The translations under genes were made by a program, and so were the position numbers. From Nansenia antarctica (lineage: Eukaryota > Chordata > Actinopteri > Argentiniformes > Microstomatidae): a stretch of 64,000 nucleotides of DNA. Under the pieces are notes generated by a model. The model was not told the DNA's origin, did no database searches, and saw only the letters and a program-made list of their open reading frames with translations. Shown here piece by piece: positions 1 through 10,135 of this stretch. The stretch covers positions 37,147,745 through 37,211,744 of the forward strand of contig OZ022348.1 in assembly GCA_963989245.1 (NCBI GenBank), given 5' to 3'. Within the stretch, counting starts at the first letter, position 1. Each line of letters begins with the position of its first letter.

Positions 1-10
1 AGTCTAGACT
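1..10. other. 10-bp perfect palindrome with a Smad-binding-type core, exemplar
   Basis: AGTCTAGACT is its own reverse complement and opens almost every monomer. Its core GTCTAGAC is the palindromic Smad-binding element recognised by Smad3/Smad4 MH1 domains. The core also contains TCTAGA, an XbaI site. With the end of the preceding monomer it forms a second overlapping inverted repeat, GTCTAGTCTAGAC. The motif match is seen; binding in vivo is inference. Rare variants break it: GTTTAGAC at 1177, 6379, 32389, 38761, 42560 and 56724, ATCTAGAC at the CTAATC junctions, and GCCTAGAC near 56806. Confidence 0.85.
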
Positions 11-22
11 CCCTCTCACACC

Positions 23-32
23 AGAACATTCT
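23..32. other. Two-unit heat-shock-element-like site, exemplar
   Basis: AGAACATTCT fits nGAAnnTTCn, the head-to-head pair of the heat-shock factor consensus, and occurs once per consensus monomer (189-198 in the L exemplar). The B-type M variant AGAATATTCT keeps the match and becomes a perfect palindrome. The common ATTATA variant (AGAACATTAT) loses the second half. A third nGAAn unit is not present in register, so each site alone would be weak; the density is the unusual feature. Confidence 0.7.
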
Positions 33-36
33 ATCT
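31..36 (-). other. GATA-type site, exemplar
   Basis: CTATCT reads AGATAG on the minus strand and fits WGATAR. It follows the heat-shock-like site directly, overlapping it by two bases, in each consensus monomer. The ATTATA variant changes it to AGATAT and the ATTCAATC variant destroys it. A six-base match has little weight alone. Confidence 0.5.
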
Positions 37-165
37 GTCTAGTCTAGACTCCCTCTCACACCAGAACATTCTATCTGTCTAGTCTAGACTCCCTCTCACA
101 CAGACATGCTGTGATGTCTTAGACCAGAACATTCTATCTGTCTAGTCTAGACTCCCTCTCACACA

Positions 166-181
166 GACATGCTGTGATGTC
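166..181. other. Short dyad (hairpin-forming) in the L-specific block, exemplar
   Basis: GACAT-GCTGTG-ATGTC forms a 5-bp stem with a 6-base loop and lies inside the 23-bp block unique to L. The stem is kept in the B-type variants CATAATG and CATGATG, which change only the loop side. The AGTCATG variant (33504, 33836, 36128, 40364, 44163, 44991, 47160, 53227, 59623) disrupts the stem. Confidence 0.65.
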
Positions 182-182
182 A
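175..182. other. CRE-like octamer TGATGTCA in L, exemplar
   Basis: TGATGTCA is one C-to-T step away from the CREB/ATF palindrome TGACGTCA. The step removes the only CpG the octamer would hold, consistent with deamination in this CpG-poor array. Every consensus L carries it. It is annotated as a sequence resemblance only. Confidence 0.4.
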
Positions 183-452
183 TAGACCAGAACATTCTAT
201 CTGTCTAGTCTAGACTCCCTCTCACAAAGACATGCTGTGATGTCATAGACCAGAACATTCTATCTGTCTAGTCTAGACTCCCTCTCACACAGACATGCTG
301 TGATGTCATAGACCAGAACATTCTATCTGTCTAGTCTAGACTCCCTCTCACACCAGAACATTCTATCTGTCTAGTCTAGACTCCCTCTCACACCAGAACA
401 TTCTATCTGTCTAGTCTAGACTCCCTCTCACACCAGAACATTCTATCTGTCT

Positions 453-493
453 AGTCTAGACTCCCTCTCACACACAGAACATTCTATCTGTCT
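453..493 (+). repeat. Monomer class M (41 bp), exemplar
   Basis: M differs from S by one added A in the CA tract (CACACACAG for CACACCAG), a change expected from slippage in the dinucleotide run. It occurs in runs of four in A-type blocks and of two or three in B-type blocks. Useful variants: a terminal CTGTCC (first M of many quartets, for example ending at 926), GAATATTC in B-type blocks, CCCTCCC with ATTATA (36376, 45239, 47408, 53475, 59871), and a CTAATC junction (2688, 4551, 7536, 11355 area). Confidence 0.97.
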
Positions 494-2568
494 AGTCTAG
501 ACTCCCTCTCACACACAGAACATTCTATCTGTCTAGTCTAGACTCCCTCTCACACACAGAAGATTCTATCTGTCTAGTCTAGACTCCCTCTCACACACAG
601 AACATTCTATCTGTCTAGTCTAGACTCCCTCTCACACAGACATGCTGTGATGTCATAGACCAGAACATTCTATCTGTCTAGTCTAGACTCCCTCTCACAC
701 AGACATGCTGTGATGTCATAGACCAGAACATTCTATCTGTCTAGTCTAGACTCCCTCTCACACAGACATGCTGTGATGTCATAGACCAGAACATTCTATC
801 TGTCTAGTCTAGACTCCCTCTCACACCAGAACATTATATCTGTCTAGTCTAGACTCCCTCTCACACCAGAACATTCTATCTGTCTAGTCTAGACTCCCTC
901 TCACACACAGAACATTCTATCTGTCCAGTCTAGACTCCCTCTCACACACAGAACATTCTATCTGTCTAGTCTAGACTCCCTCTCACACACAGAACATTCT
1001 ATCTGTCTAGTCTAGACTCCCTCTCACACACAGAACATTCTATCTGTCTAGTCTAGACTCCCTCTCACACAGACATGCTGTGATGTCATAGACCAGAACA
1101 TTCTATCTGTCTAGTCTAGACTCCCTCTCACACAGACATGCTGTGATGTCATAGACCAGAACATTCTATCTGTCTAGTTTAGACTCCCTCTCACACAGAC
1201 ATGCTGTGATGTCATAGACCAGAACATTCTATCTGTCTAGTCTAGACTCCCTCTCACACAGACATGCTGTGATGTCATAGACCAGAACATTCAATCTGTC
1301 TAGTCTAGACTCCCTCTCACACAGACATGCTGTGATGTCATAGACCAGAACATTCTATCTGTCTAGTCTAGACTCCCTCTCACACACAGAACATTCTATC
1401 TGTCTAGTCTAGACTCCCTCTCACACACAGAACATTCTATCTGTCTAGTCTAGACTCCCTCTCACACACAGAACATTCTATCTGTCTAGTCTAGACTCCC
1501 TCTCACACACAGAACATTCTATCTGTCTAGTCTAGACTCCCTCTCACACAGACATGCTGTGATGTCATAGACCAGAACATTCTATCTGTCTAGTCTAGAC
1601 TCCCTCTCACACAGACATGCTGTGATGTCATAGACCAGAACATTCTATCTGTCTAGTCTAGACTCCCTCTCACACAGACATGCTGTGATGTCATAGACCA
1701 GAACATTCTATCTGTCTAGTCTAGACTCCCTCTCACACAGACATGCTGTGATGTCATAGACCAGAACATTCTATCTGTCTAGTCTAGACTCCCTCTCACA
1801 CAGACATGCTGTGATGTCATAGACCAGAACATTCTATCTGTCTAGTCTAGACTCCCTCTCACACAGACATGCTGTGATGTCTTAGACCAGAACATTCTAT
1901 CTGTCTAGTCTAGACTCCCTCTCACACAGACATGCTGTGATGTCATAGACCAGAACATTCTATCTGTCTAGTCTAGACTCCCTCTCACAAAGACATGCTG
2001 TGATGTCATAGACCAGAACATTCTATCTGTCTAGTCTAGACTCCCTCTCACACAGACATGCTGTGATGTCATAGACCAGAACATTCTATCTGTCTAGTCT
2101 AGACTCCCTCTCACACCAGAACATTCTATCTGTCTAGTCTAGACTCCCTCTCACACCAGAACATTCTATCTGTCTAGTCTAGACTCCCTCTCACACCAGA
2201 ACATTCTATCTGTCTAGTCTAGACTCCCTCTCACACACAGAACATTCTATCTGTCTAGTCTAGACTCCCTCTCACACATAGAACATTCTATCTGTCTAGT
2301 CTAGACTCCCTCTCACACACAGAACATTCTATCTGTCTAGTCTAGACTCCCTCTCACACACAGAACATTCTATCTGTCTAGTCTAGACTCCCTCTCACAC
2401 AGACATGCTGTGATGTCATAGACCAGAACATTCTATCTGTCTAGTCTAGACTCCCTCTCACACAGACATGCTGTGATGTCATAGACCAGAACATTCTATC
2501 TGTCTAGTCTAGACTCCCTCTCACACAGACATGCTGTGATGTCATAGACCAGAACATTCTATCTGTCT

Positions 2569-4431
2569 AGTCTAGACTCCCTCTCACACCAGAACATTAT
2601 ATCTGTCTAGTCTAGACTCCCTCTCACACCAGAACATTCTATCTGTCTAGTCTAGACTCCCTCTCACACACAGAACATTCTATCTGTCTAATCTAGACTC
2701 CCTCTCACACAGACATGCTGTGATGTCATAGACCAGAACATTCTATCTGTCTAGTCTAGACTCCCTCTCACACAGACATGCTGTGATGTCATAGACCAGA
2801 ACATTCTATCTGTCTAGTCTAGACTCCCTCTCACACAGACATGCTGTGATGTCATAGACCAGAACATTCTATCTGTCTAGTCTAGACTCCCTCTCACACA
2901 GACATGCTGTGATGTCATAGACCAGAACATTCAATCTGTCTAGTCTAGACTCCCTCTCACACAGACATGCTGTGATGTCATAGACCAGAACATTCTATCT
3001 GTCTAGTCTAGACTCCCTCTCACACACAGAACATTCTATCTGTCTAGTCTAGACTCCCTCTCACACACAGAACATTCTATCTGTCTAGTCTAGAATCCCT
3101 CTCACACACAGAACATTCTATCTGTCTAGTCTAGACTCCCTCTCACACACAGAACATTCTATCTGTCTAGTCTAGACTCCCTCTCACACAGACATGCTGT
3201 GATGTCATAGACCAGAACATTATATCTGTCTAGTCTAGACTCCCTCTCACACAGACATGCTGTGATGTCATAGACCAGAACATTCTATCTGTCTAGTCTA
3301 GACTCCCTCTCACACAGACATGCTGTGATGTCATAGACCAGAACATTCTATCTGTCTAGTCTAGACTCCCTCTCACACCAGAACATTATATCTGTCTAGT
3401 CTAGACTCCCTCTCACACCAGAACATTCTATCTGTCTAGTCTAGACTCCCTCTCACACACAGAACATTCTATCTGTCCAGTCTAGACTCCCTCTCACACA
3501 CAGAACATTCTATCTGTCTAGTCTAGACTCCCTCTCACACACAGAACATTCTATCTGTCTAGTCTAGACTCCCTCTCACACACAGAACATTCTATCTGTC
3601 TAGTCTAGACTCCCTCTCACACAGACATGCTGTGATGTCATAGACCAGAACATTATATCTGTCTAGTCTAGACTCCCTCTCACACAGACATGCTGTGATG
3701 TCATAGACCAGAACATTCTATCTGTCTAGTCTAGACTCCCTCTCACACAGACATGCTGTGATGTCATAGACCAGAACATTCTATCTGTCTAGTCTAGACT
3801 CCCTCTCACACCAGAACATTATATCTGTCTAGTCTAGACTCCCTCTCACACCAGAACATTCTATCTGTCTAGTCTAGACTCCCTCTCACACACAGAACAT
3901 TCTATCTGTCCAGTCTAGACTCCCTCTCACACACAGAACATTCTATCTGTCTAGTCTAGACTCCCTCTCACACACAGAACATTCTATCTGTCTAGTCTAG
4001 ACTCCCTCTCACACACAGAACATTCTATCTGTCTAGTCTAGACTCCCTCTCACACAGACATGCTGTGATGTCATAGACCAGAACATTCTATCTGTCTAGT
4101 CTAGACTCCCTCTCACACAGACATGCTGTGATGTCATAGACCAGAACATTCTATCTGTCTAGTCTAGACTCCCTCTCACACAGACATGCTGTGATGTCAT
4201 AGACCAGAACATTCTATCTGTCTAGTCTAGACTCCCTCTCACACAGACATGCTGTGATGTCATAGACCAGAACATTCAATCTGTCTAGTCTAGACTCCCT
4301 CTCACACAGACATGCTGTGATGTCATAGACCAGAACATTCTATCTGTCTAGTCTAGACTCCCTCTCACACACAGAACATTCTATCTGTCTAGTCTAGACT
4401 CCCTCTCACACACAGAACATTCTATCTGTCT
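2569..4431 (+). repeat. 1,863-bp tandem duplication, left copy
   Basis: This segment is repeated directly at 4432-6294. Matching markers 1,863 bp apart: CTAATC 2688/4551, ATTCAATC 2932/4795, GAATCCC 3092/4955, CTGTCC 3477/5340 and 3910/5773. The right copy starts at the S at 4432, where the preceding MM would otherwise be followed by two more M. Each copy already contains a duplicated 433-bp module, so the 433-bp event came first. Confidence 0.92.
3169..4034 (+). repeat. 433-bp nine-monomer module in tandem (two copies)
   Basis: The module is LLL SS MMMM (189 + 80 + 164 = 433 bp), present at 3169-3601 and 3602-4034. Both copies carry the same variants: ATTATA in the first L and first S, and CTGTCC at the end of the first M. 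The same pair reappears at 5032-5897 through the 1,863-bp duplication. The equivalent place at 8017-8449 holds one copy only. Confidence 0.92.
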
Positions 4432-6294
4432 AGTCTAGACTCCCTCTCACACCAGAACATTATATCTGTCTAGTCTAGACTCCCTCTCACACCAGAACAT
4501 TCTATCTGTCTAGTCTAGACTCCCTCTCACACACAGAACATTCTATCTGTCTAATCTAGACTCCCTCTCACACAGACATGCTGTGATGTCATAGACCAGA
4601 ACATTCTATCTGTCTAGTCTAGACTCCCTCTCACACAGACATGCTGTGATGTCATAGACCAGAACATTCTATCTGTCTAGTCTAGACTCCCTCTCACACA
4701 GACATGCTGTGATGTCATAGACCAGAACATTCTATCTGTCTAGTCTAGACTCCCTCTCACACAGACATGCTGTGATGTCATAGACCAGAACATTCAATCT
4801 GTCTAGTCTAGACTCCCTCTCACACAGACATGCTGTGATGTCATAGACCAGAACATTCTATCTGTCTAGTCTAGACTCCCTCTCACACACAGAACATTCT
4901 ATCTGTCTAGTCTAGACTCCCTCTCACACACAGAACATTCTATCTGTCTAGTCTAGAATCCCTCTCACACACAGAACATTCTATCTGTCTAGTCTAGACT
5001 CCCTCTCACACACAGAACATTCTATCTGTCTAGTCTAGACTCCCTCTCACACAGACATGCTGTGATGTCATAGACCAGAACATTATATCTGTCTAGTCTA
5101 GACTCCCTCTCACACAGACATGCTGTGATGTCATAGACCAGAACATTCTATCTGTCTAGTCTAGACTCCCTCTCACACAGACATGCTGTGATGTCATAGA
5201 CCAGAACATTCTATCTGTCTAGTCTAGACTCCCTCTCACACCAGAACATTATATCTGTCTAGTCTAGACTCCCTCTCACACCAGAACATTCTATCTGTCT
5301 AGTCTAGACTCCCTCTCACACACAGAACATTCTATCTGTCCAGTCTAGACTCCCTCTCACACACAGAACATTCTATCTGTCTAGTCTAGACTCCCTCTCA
5401 CACACAGAACATTCTATCTGTCTAGTCTAGACTCCCTCTCACACACAGAACATTCTATCTGTCTAGTCTAGACTCCCTCTCACACAGACATGCTGTGATG
5501 TCATAGACCAGAACATTATATCTGTCTAGTCTAGACTCCCTCTCACACAGACATGCTGTGATGTCATAGACCAGAACATTCTATCTGTCTAGTCTAGACT
5601 CCCTCTCACACAGACATGCTGTGATGTCATAGACCAGAACATTCTATCTGTCTAGTCTAGACTCCCTCTCACACCAGAACATTATATCTGTCTAGTCTAG
5701 ACTCCCTCTCACACCAGAACATTCTATCTGTCTAGTCTAGACTCCCTCTCACACACAGAACATTCTATCTGTCCAGTCTAGACTCCCTCTCACACACAGA
5801 ACATTCTATCTGTCTAGTCTAGACTCCCTCTCACACACAGAACATTCTATCTGTCTAGTCTAGACTCCCTCTCACACACAGAACATTCTATCTGTCTAGT
5901 CTAGACTCCCTCTCACACAGACATGCTGTGATGTCATAGACCAGAACATTCTATCTGTCTAGTCTAGACTCCCTCTCACACAGACATGCTGTGATGTCAT
6001 AGACCAGAACATTCTATCTGTCTAGTCTAGACTCCCTCTCACACAGACATGCTGTGATGTCATAGACCAGAACATTCTATCTGTCTAGTCTAGACTCCCT
6101 CTCACACAGACATGCTGTGATGTCATAGACCAGAACATTCAATCTGTCTAGTCTAGACTCCCTCTCACACAGACATGCTGTGATGTCATAGACCAGAACA
6201 TTCTATCTGTCTAGTCTAGACTCCCTCTCACACACAGAACATTCTATCTGTCTAGTCTAGACTCCCTCTCACACACAGAACATTCTATCTGTCT
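4432..6294 (+). repeat. 1,863-bp tandem duplication, right copy
   Basis: Monomer by monomer this matches the left copy, from the ATTATA-type S at 4432 to the second M of the run at 6213-6294. The following M pair at 6295 and 6336 completes the MMMM quartet that the left copy lacks, placing the junction at 4431/4432. Confidence 0.9.
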
Positions 6295-6376
6295 AGTCTA
6301 GACTCCCTCTCACACACAGAACATTCTATCTGTCTAGTCTAGACTCCCTCTCACACACAGAACATTCTATCTGTCT

Positions 6377-8928
6377 AGTTTAGACTCCCTCTCACACAGA
6401 CATGCTGTGATGTCATAGACCAGAACATTCTATCTGTCTAGTCTAGACTCCCTCTCACACAGACATGCTGTGATGTCATAGACCAGAACATTCTATCTGT
6501 CTAGTCTAGACTCCCTCTCACACAGACATGCTGTGATGTCATAGACCAGAACATTCTATCTGTCTAGTCTAGACTCCCTCTCACACAGACATGCTGTGAT
6601 GTCATAGACCAGAACATTCTATCTGTCTAGTCTAGACTCCCTCTCACACAGACATGCTGTGATGTCATAGACCAGAACATTCTATCTGTCTAGTCTAGAC
6701 TCCCTCTCACACAGACATGCTGTGATGTCTTAGACCAGAACATTCTATCTGTCTAGTCTAGACTCCCTCTCACACAGACATGCTGTGATGTCATAGACCA
6801 GAACATTCTATCTGTCTAGTCTAGACTCCCTCTCACAAAGACATGCTGTGATGTCATAGACCAGAACATTCTATCTGTCTAGTCTAGACTCCCTCTCACA
6901 CAGACATGCTGTGATGTCATAGACCAGAACATTCTATCTGTCTAGTCTAGACTCCCTCTCACACCAGAACATTCTATCTGTCTAGTCTAGACTCCCTCTC
7001 ACACCAGAACATTCTATCTGTCTAGTCTAGACTCCCTCTCACACCAGAACATTCTATCTGTCTAGTCTAGACTCCCTCTCACACACAGAACATTCTATCT
7101 GTCTAGTCTAGACTCCCTCTCACACATAGAACATTCTATCTGTCTAGTCTAGACTCCCTCTCACACACAGAACATTCTATCTGTCTAGTCTAGACTCCCT
7201 CTCACACACAGAACATTCTATCTGTCTAGTCTAGACTCCCTCTCACACAGACATGCTGTGATGTCATAGACCAGAACATTCTATCTGTCTAGTCTAGACT
7301 CCCTCTCACACAGACATGCTGTGATGTCATAGACCAGAACATTCTATCTGTCTAGTCTAGACTCCCTCTCACACAGACATGCTGTGATGTCATAGACCAG
7401 AACATTCTATCTGTCTAGTCTAGACTCCCTCTCACACCAGAACATTATATCTGTCTAGTCTAGACTCCCTCTCACACCAGAACATTCTATCTGTCTAGTC
7501 TAGACTCCCTCTCACACACAGAACATTCTATCTGTCTAATCTAGACTCCCTCTCACACAGACATGCTGTGATGTCATAGACCAGAACATTCTATCTGTCT
7601 AGTCTAGACTCCCTCTCACACAGACATGCTGTGATGTCATAGACCAGAACATTCTATCTGTCTAGTCTAGACTCCCTCTCACACAGACATGCTGTGATGT
7701 CATAGACCAGAACATTCTATCTGTCTAGTCTAGACTCCCTCTCACACAGACATGCTGTGATGTCATAGACCAGAACATTCAATCTGTCTAGTCTAGACTC
7801 CCTCTCACACAGACATGCTGTGATGTCATAGACCAGAACATTCTATCTGTCTAGTCTAGACTCCCTCTCACACACAGAACATTCTATCTGTCTAGTCTAG
7901 ACTCCCTCTCACACACAGAACATTCTATCTGTCTAGTCTAGAATCCCTCTCACACACAGAACATTCTATCTGTCTAGTCTAGACTCCCTCTCACACACAG
8001 AACATTCTATCTGTCTAGTCTAGACTCCCTCTCACACAGACATGCTGTGATGTCATAGACCAGAACATTATATCTGTCTAGTCTAGACTCCCTCTCACAC
8101 AGACATGCTGTGATGTCATAGACCAGAACATTCTATCTGTCTAGTCTAGACTCCCTCTCACACAGACATGCTGTGATGTCATAGACCAGAACATTCTATC
8201 TGTCTAGTCTAGACTCCCTCTCACACCAGAACATTATATCTGTCTAGTCTAGACTCCCTCTCACACCAGAACATTCTATCTGTCTAGTCTAGACTCCCTC
8301 TCACACACAGAACATTCTATCTGTCCAGTCTAGACTCCCTCTCACACACAGAACATTCTATCTGTCTAGTCTAGACTCCCTCTCACACACAGAACATTCT
8401 ATCTGTCTAGTCTAGACTCCCTCTCACACACAGAACATTCTATCTGTCTAGTCTAGACTCCCTCTCACACAGACATGCTGTGATGTCATAGACCAGAACA
8501 TTCTATCTGTCTAGTCTAGACTCCCTCTCACACAGACATGCTGTGATGTCATAGACCAGAACATTCTATCTGTCTAGTCTAGACTCCCTCTCACACAGAC
8601 ATGCTGTGATGTCATAGACCAGAACATTCTATCTGTCTAGTCTAGACTCCCTCTCACACAGACATGCTGTGATGTCATAGACCAGAACATTCAATCTGTC
8701 TAGTCTAGACTCCCTCTCACACAGACATGCTGTGATGTCATAGACCAGAACATTCTATCTGTCTAGTCTAGACTCCCTCTCACACACAGAACATTCTATC
8801 TGTCTAGTCTAGACTCCCTCTCACACACAGAACATTCTATCTGTCTAGTCTAGACTCCCTCTCACACACAGAACATTCTATCTGTCTAGTCTAGACTCCC
8901 TCTCACACACAGAACATTCTATCTGTCT
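6377..8928 (+). repeat. A-type HOR, 2,552-bp reference form (49 monomers)
   Basis: Order: nine L (GTCTT in the sixth, CAAAG in the eighth), SSS, MMMM, LLL, SS, M, LLLLL, MMMM, LLL, SS, MMMM, LLLLL, MMMM. This gives 25 L, 7 S and 17 M, exactly 2,552 bp, and the next copy begins at 8929 with the same series. Internal modules are similar to each other, so the HOR itself grew from a smaller SS-MMMM-LLL unit. The first L starts with GTTTAGAC, a variant not in the neighbouring copies. Confidence 0.88.
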
Positions 8929-10135
8929 AGTCTAGACTCCCTCTCACACAGACATGCTGTGATGTCGTAGACCAGAACATTCTATCTGTCTAGTCTAGAC
9001 TCCCTCTCACACAGACATGCTGTGATGTCATAGACCAGAACATTCTATCTGTCTAGTCTAGACTCCCTCTCACACAGACATGCTGTGATGTCATAGACCA
9101 GAACATTCTATCTGTCTAGTCTAGACTCCCTCTCACACAGACATGCTGTGATGTCATAGATCAGAACATACTATCTGTCTAGTCTAGACTCCCTCTCACA
9201 CAGACATGCTGTGATGTCATAGACCAGAACATTCTATCTGTCTAGTCTAGACTCCCTCTCACACAGACATGCTGTGATGTCTTAGACCAGAACATTCTAT
9301 CTGTCTAGTCTAGACTCCCTCTCACACAGACATGCTGTGATGTCATAGACCAGAACATTCTATCTGTCTAGTCTAGACTCCCTCTCACAAAGACATGCTG
9401 TGATGTCATAGACCAGAACATTCTATCTGTCTAGTCTAGACTCCCTCTCACACAGACATGCTGTGATGTCATAGACCAGAACATTCTATCTGTCTAGTCT
9501 AGACTCCCTCTCACACCAGAACATTCTATCTGTCTAGTCTAGACTCCCTCTCACACCAGAACATTCTATCTGTCTAGTCTAGACTCCCTCTCACACCAGA
9601 ACATTCTATCTGTCTAGTCTAGACTCCCTCTCACACACAGAACATTCTATCTGTCTAGTCTAGACTCCCTCTCACACACAGAACATTCTATCTGTCTAGT
9701 CTAGACTCCCTCTCACACACAGAACATTCTATCTGTCTAGTCTAGACTCCCTCTCACACACAGAACATTCTATCTGTCTAGTCTAGACTCCCTCTCACAC
9801 AGACATGCTGTGATGTCATAGACCAGAACATTCTATCTGTCTAGTCTAGATTCCCTCTCACACAGACATGCTGTGATGTCATAGACCAGAACATTCTATC
9901 TGTCTAGTCTAGACTCCCTCTCACACAGACATGCTGTGATGTCATAGACCAGAACATTCTATCTGTCTAGTCTAGACTCCCTCTCACACAGACATGCTGT
10001 GATGTCATAGACCAGAACATTCAATCTGTCTAGTCTAGACTCCCTCTCACACAGACATGCTGTGATGTCATAGACCAGAACATTCTATCTGTCTAGTCTA
10101 GACTCCCTCTCACACACAGAACATTCTATCTGTCT
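8929..10135 (+). repeat. A-type HOR, 1,207-bp form, left copy of a tandem pair
   Basis: The first L carries GTCGTAG (CpG at 8966) and the fourth AGATCAG; both recur 1,207 bp on, at the Ls at 10136 and 10325. The copy lacks 556 bp relative to the 1,763-bp form: one 433-bp module and three M. The fourth L also has a private CATACT. Confidence 0.87.

Larger units (their letters stand above)
1..40 (+). repeat. Monomer class S (40 bp), exemplar
   Basis: S is the shortest monomer: left arm AGTCTAGACT, a pyrimidine/CA tract CCCTCTCACAC, then CAGAACATT and the end CTATCTGTCT. Base counts are A10 C14 G4 T12, so C exceeds G strongly on this strand. S occurs in runs of two to four. Recurrent variants are ATTATA for ATTCTA (first S of many pairs), CACCCC or CACTCC for CACACC (mostly B-type blocks), and GACCCCC for GACTCCC. 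It can be derived from L by loss of a 23-bp block flanked by short AC microhomology, but the direction of change is inference. Confidence 0.97.
144..206 (+). repeat. Monomer class L (63 bp), exemplar
   Basis: L equals S plus a 23-bp block inserted after CCCTCTCACAC; the block begins and ends with AGAC and contains CATGCTGTGATGTCAT. Its length is 21 codons, so runs of L keep one reading frame. Runs range from one to nine. Recurrent variants that trace the higher-order structure are GTCTT (116, 1879, 6727, 9279, 10486), CAAAG (225, 1988, 6836, 9388, 10595, 13436, 20438, 26526, 28436), ATTCAATC, AGTCATG, CATAATG and CATGATG. Confidence 0.97.
81..1843 (+). repeat. A-type HOR, 1,763-bp short form
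   Basis: This copy runs from the GTCTT-bearing L at 81 to the base before the next such L at 1844. Order: nine L in all around the GTCTT and CAAAG markers, SSS, MMMM, LLL, SS, MMMM, five L, MMMM, five L. Compared with the 2,552-bp form at 6377 it lacks 789 bp, exactly one M, five L, four M, three L and two S, so the difference is whole monomers. Private variants include AGAAGATTC in the M at 535. The two S at 1-80 belong to the preceding copy. Confidence 0.85.
1529..6376 (+). repeat. A-type HOR, expanded 4,848-bp form
   Basis: Markers here recur 4,848 bp downstream: GTCTT 1879/6727, CAAAG 1988/6836, CATAG in an M 2277/7125, CTAATC 2688/7536, GAATCCC 3092/7940. The length equals the 2,552-bp HOR plus 433 plus 1,863, and both extra lengths are visible as tandem duplications inside it. 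The copy is therefore a normal HOR expanded internally in two steps. Confidence 0.9.

Noticed and set aside
23..40. Full glucocorticoid/androgen response element starting at AGAACA
   Set aside because: The second half after a 3-bp spacer is TATCTG instead of TGTTCT, so only a half-site is present.
165..174. p53 half-site AGACATGCTG in L
   Set aside because: The last base is a purine where the consensus needs a pyrimidine, and no second half-site follows within the usual spacing.
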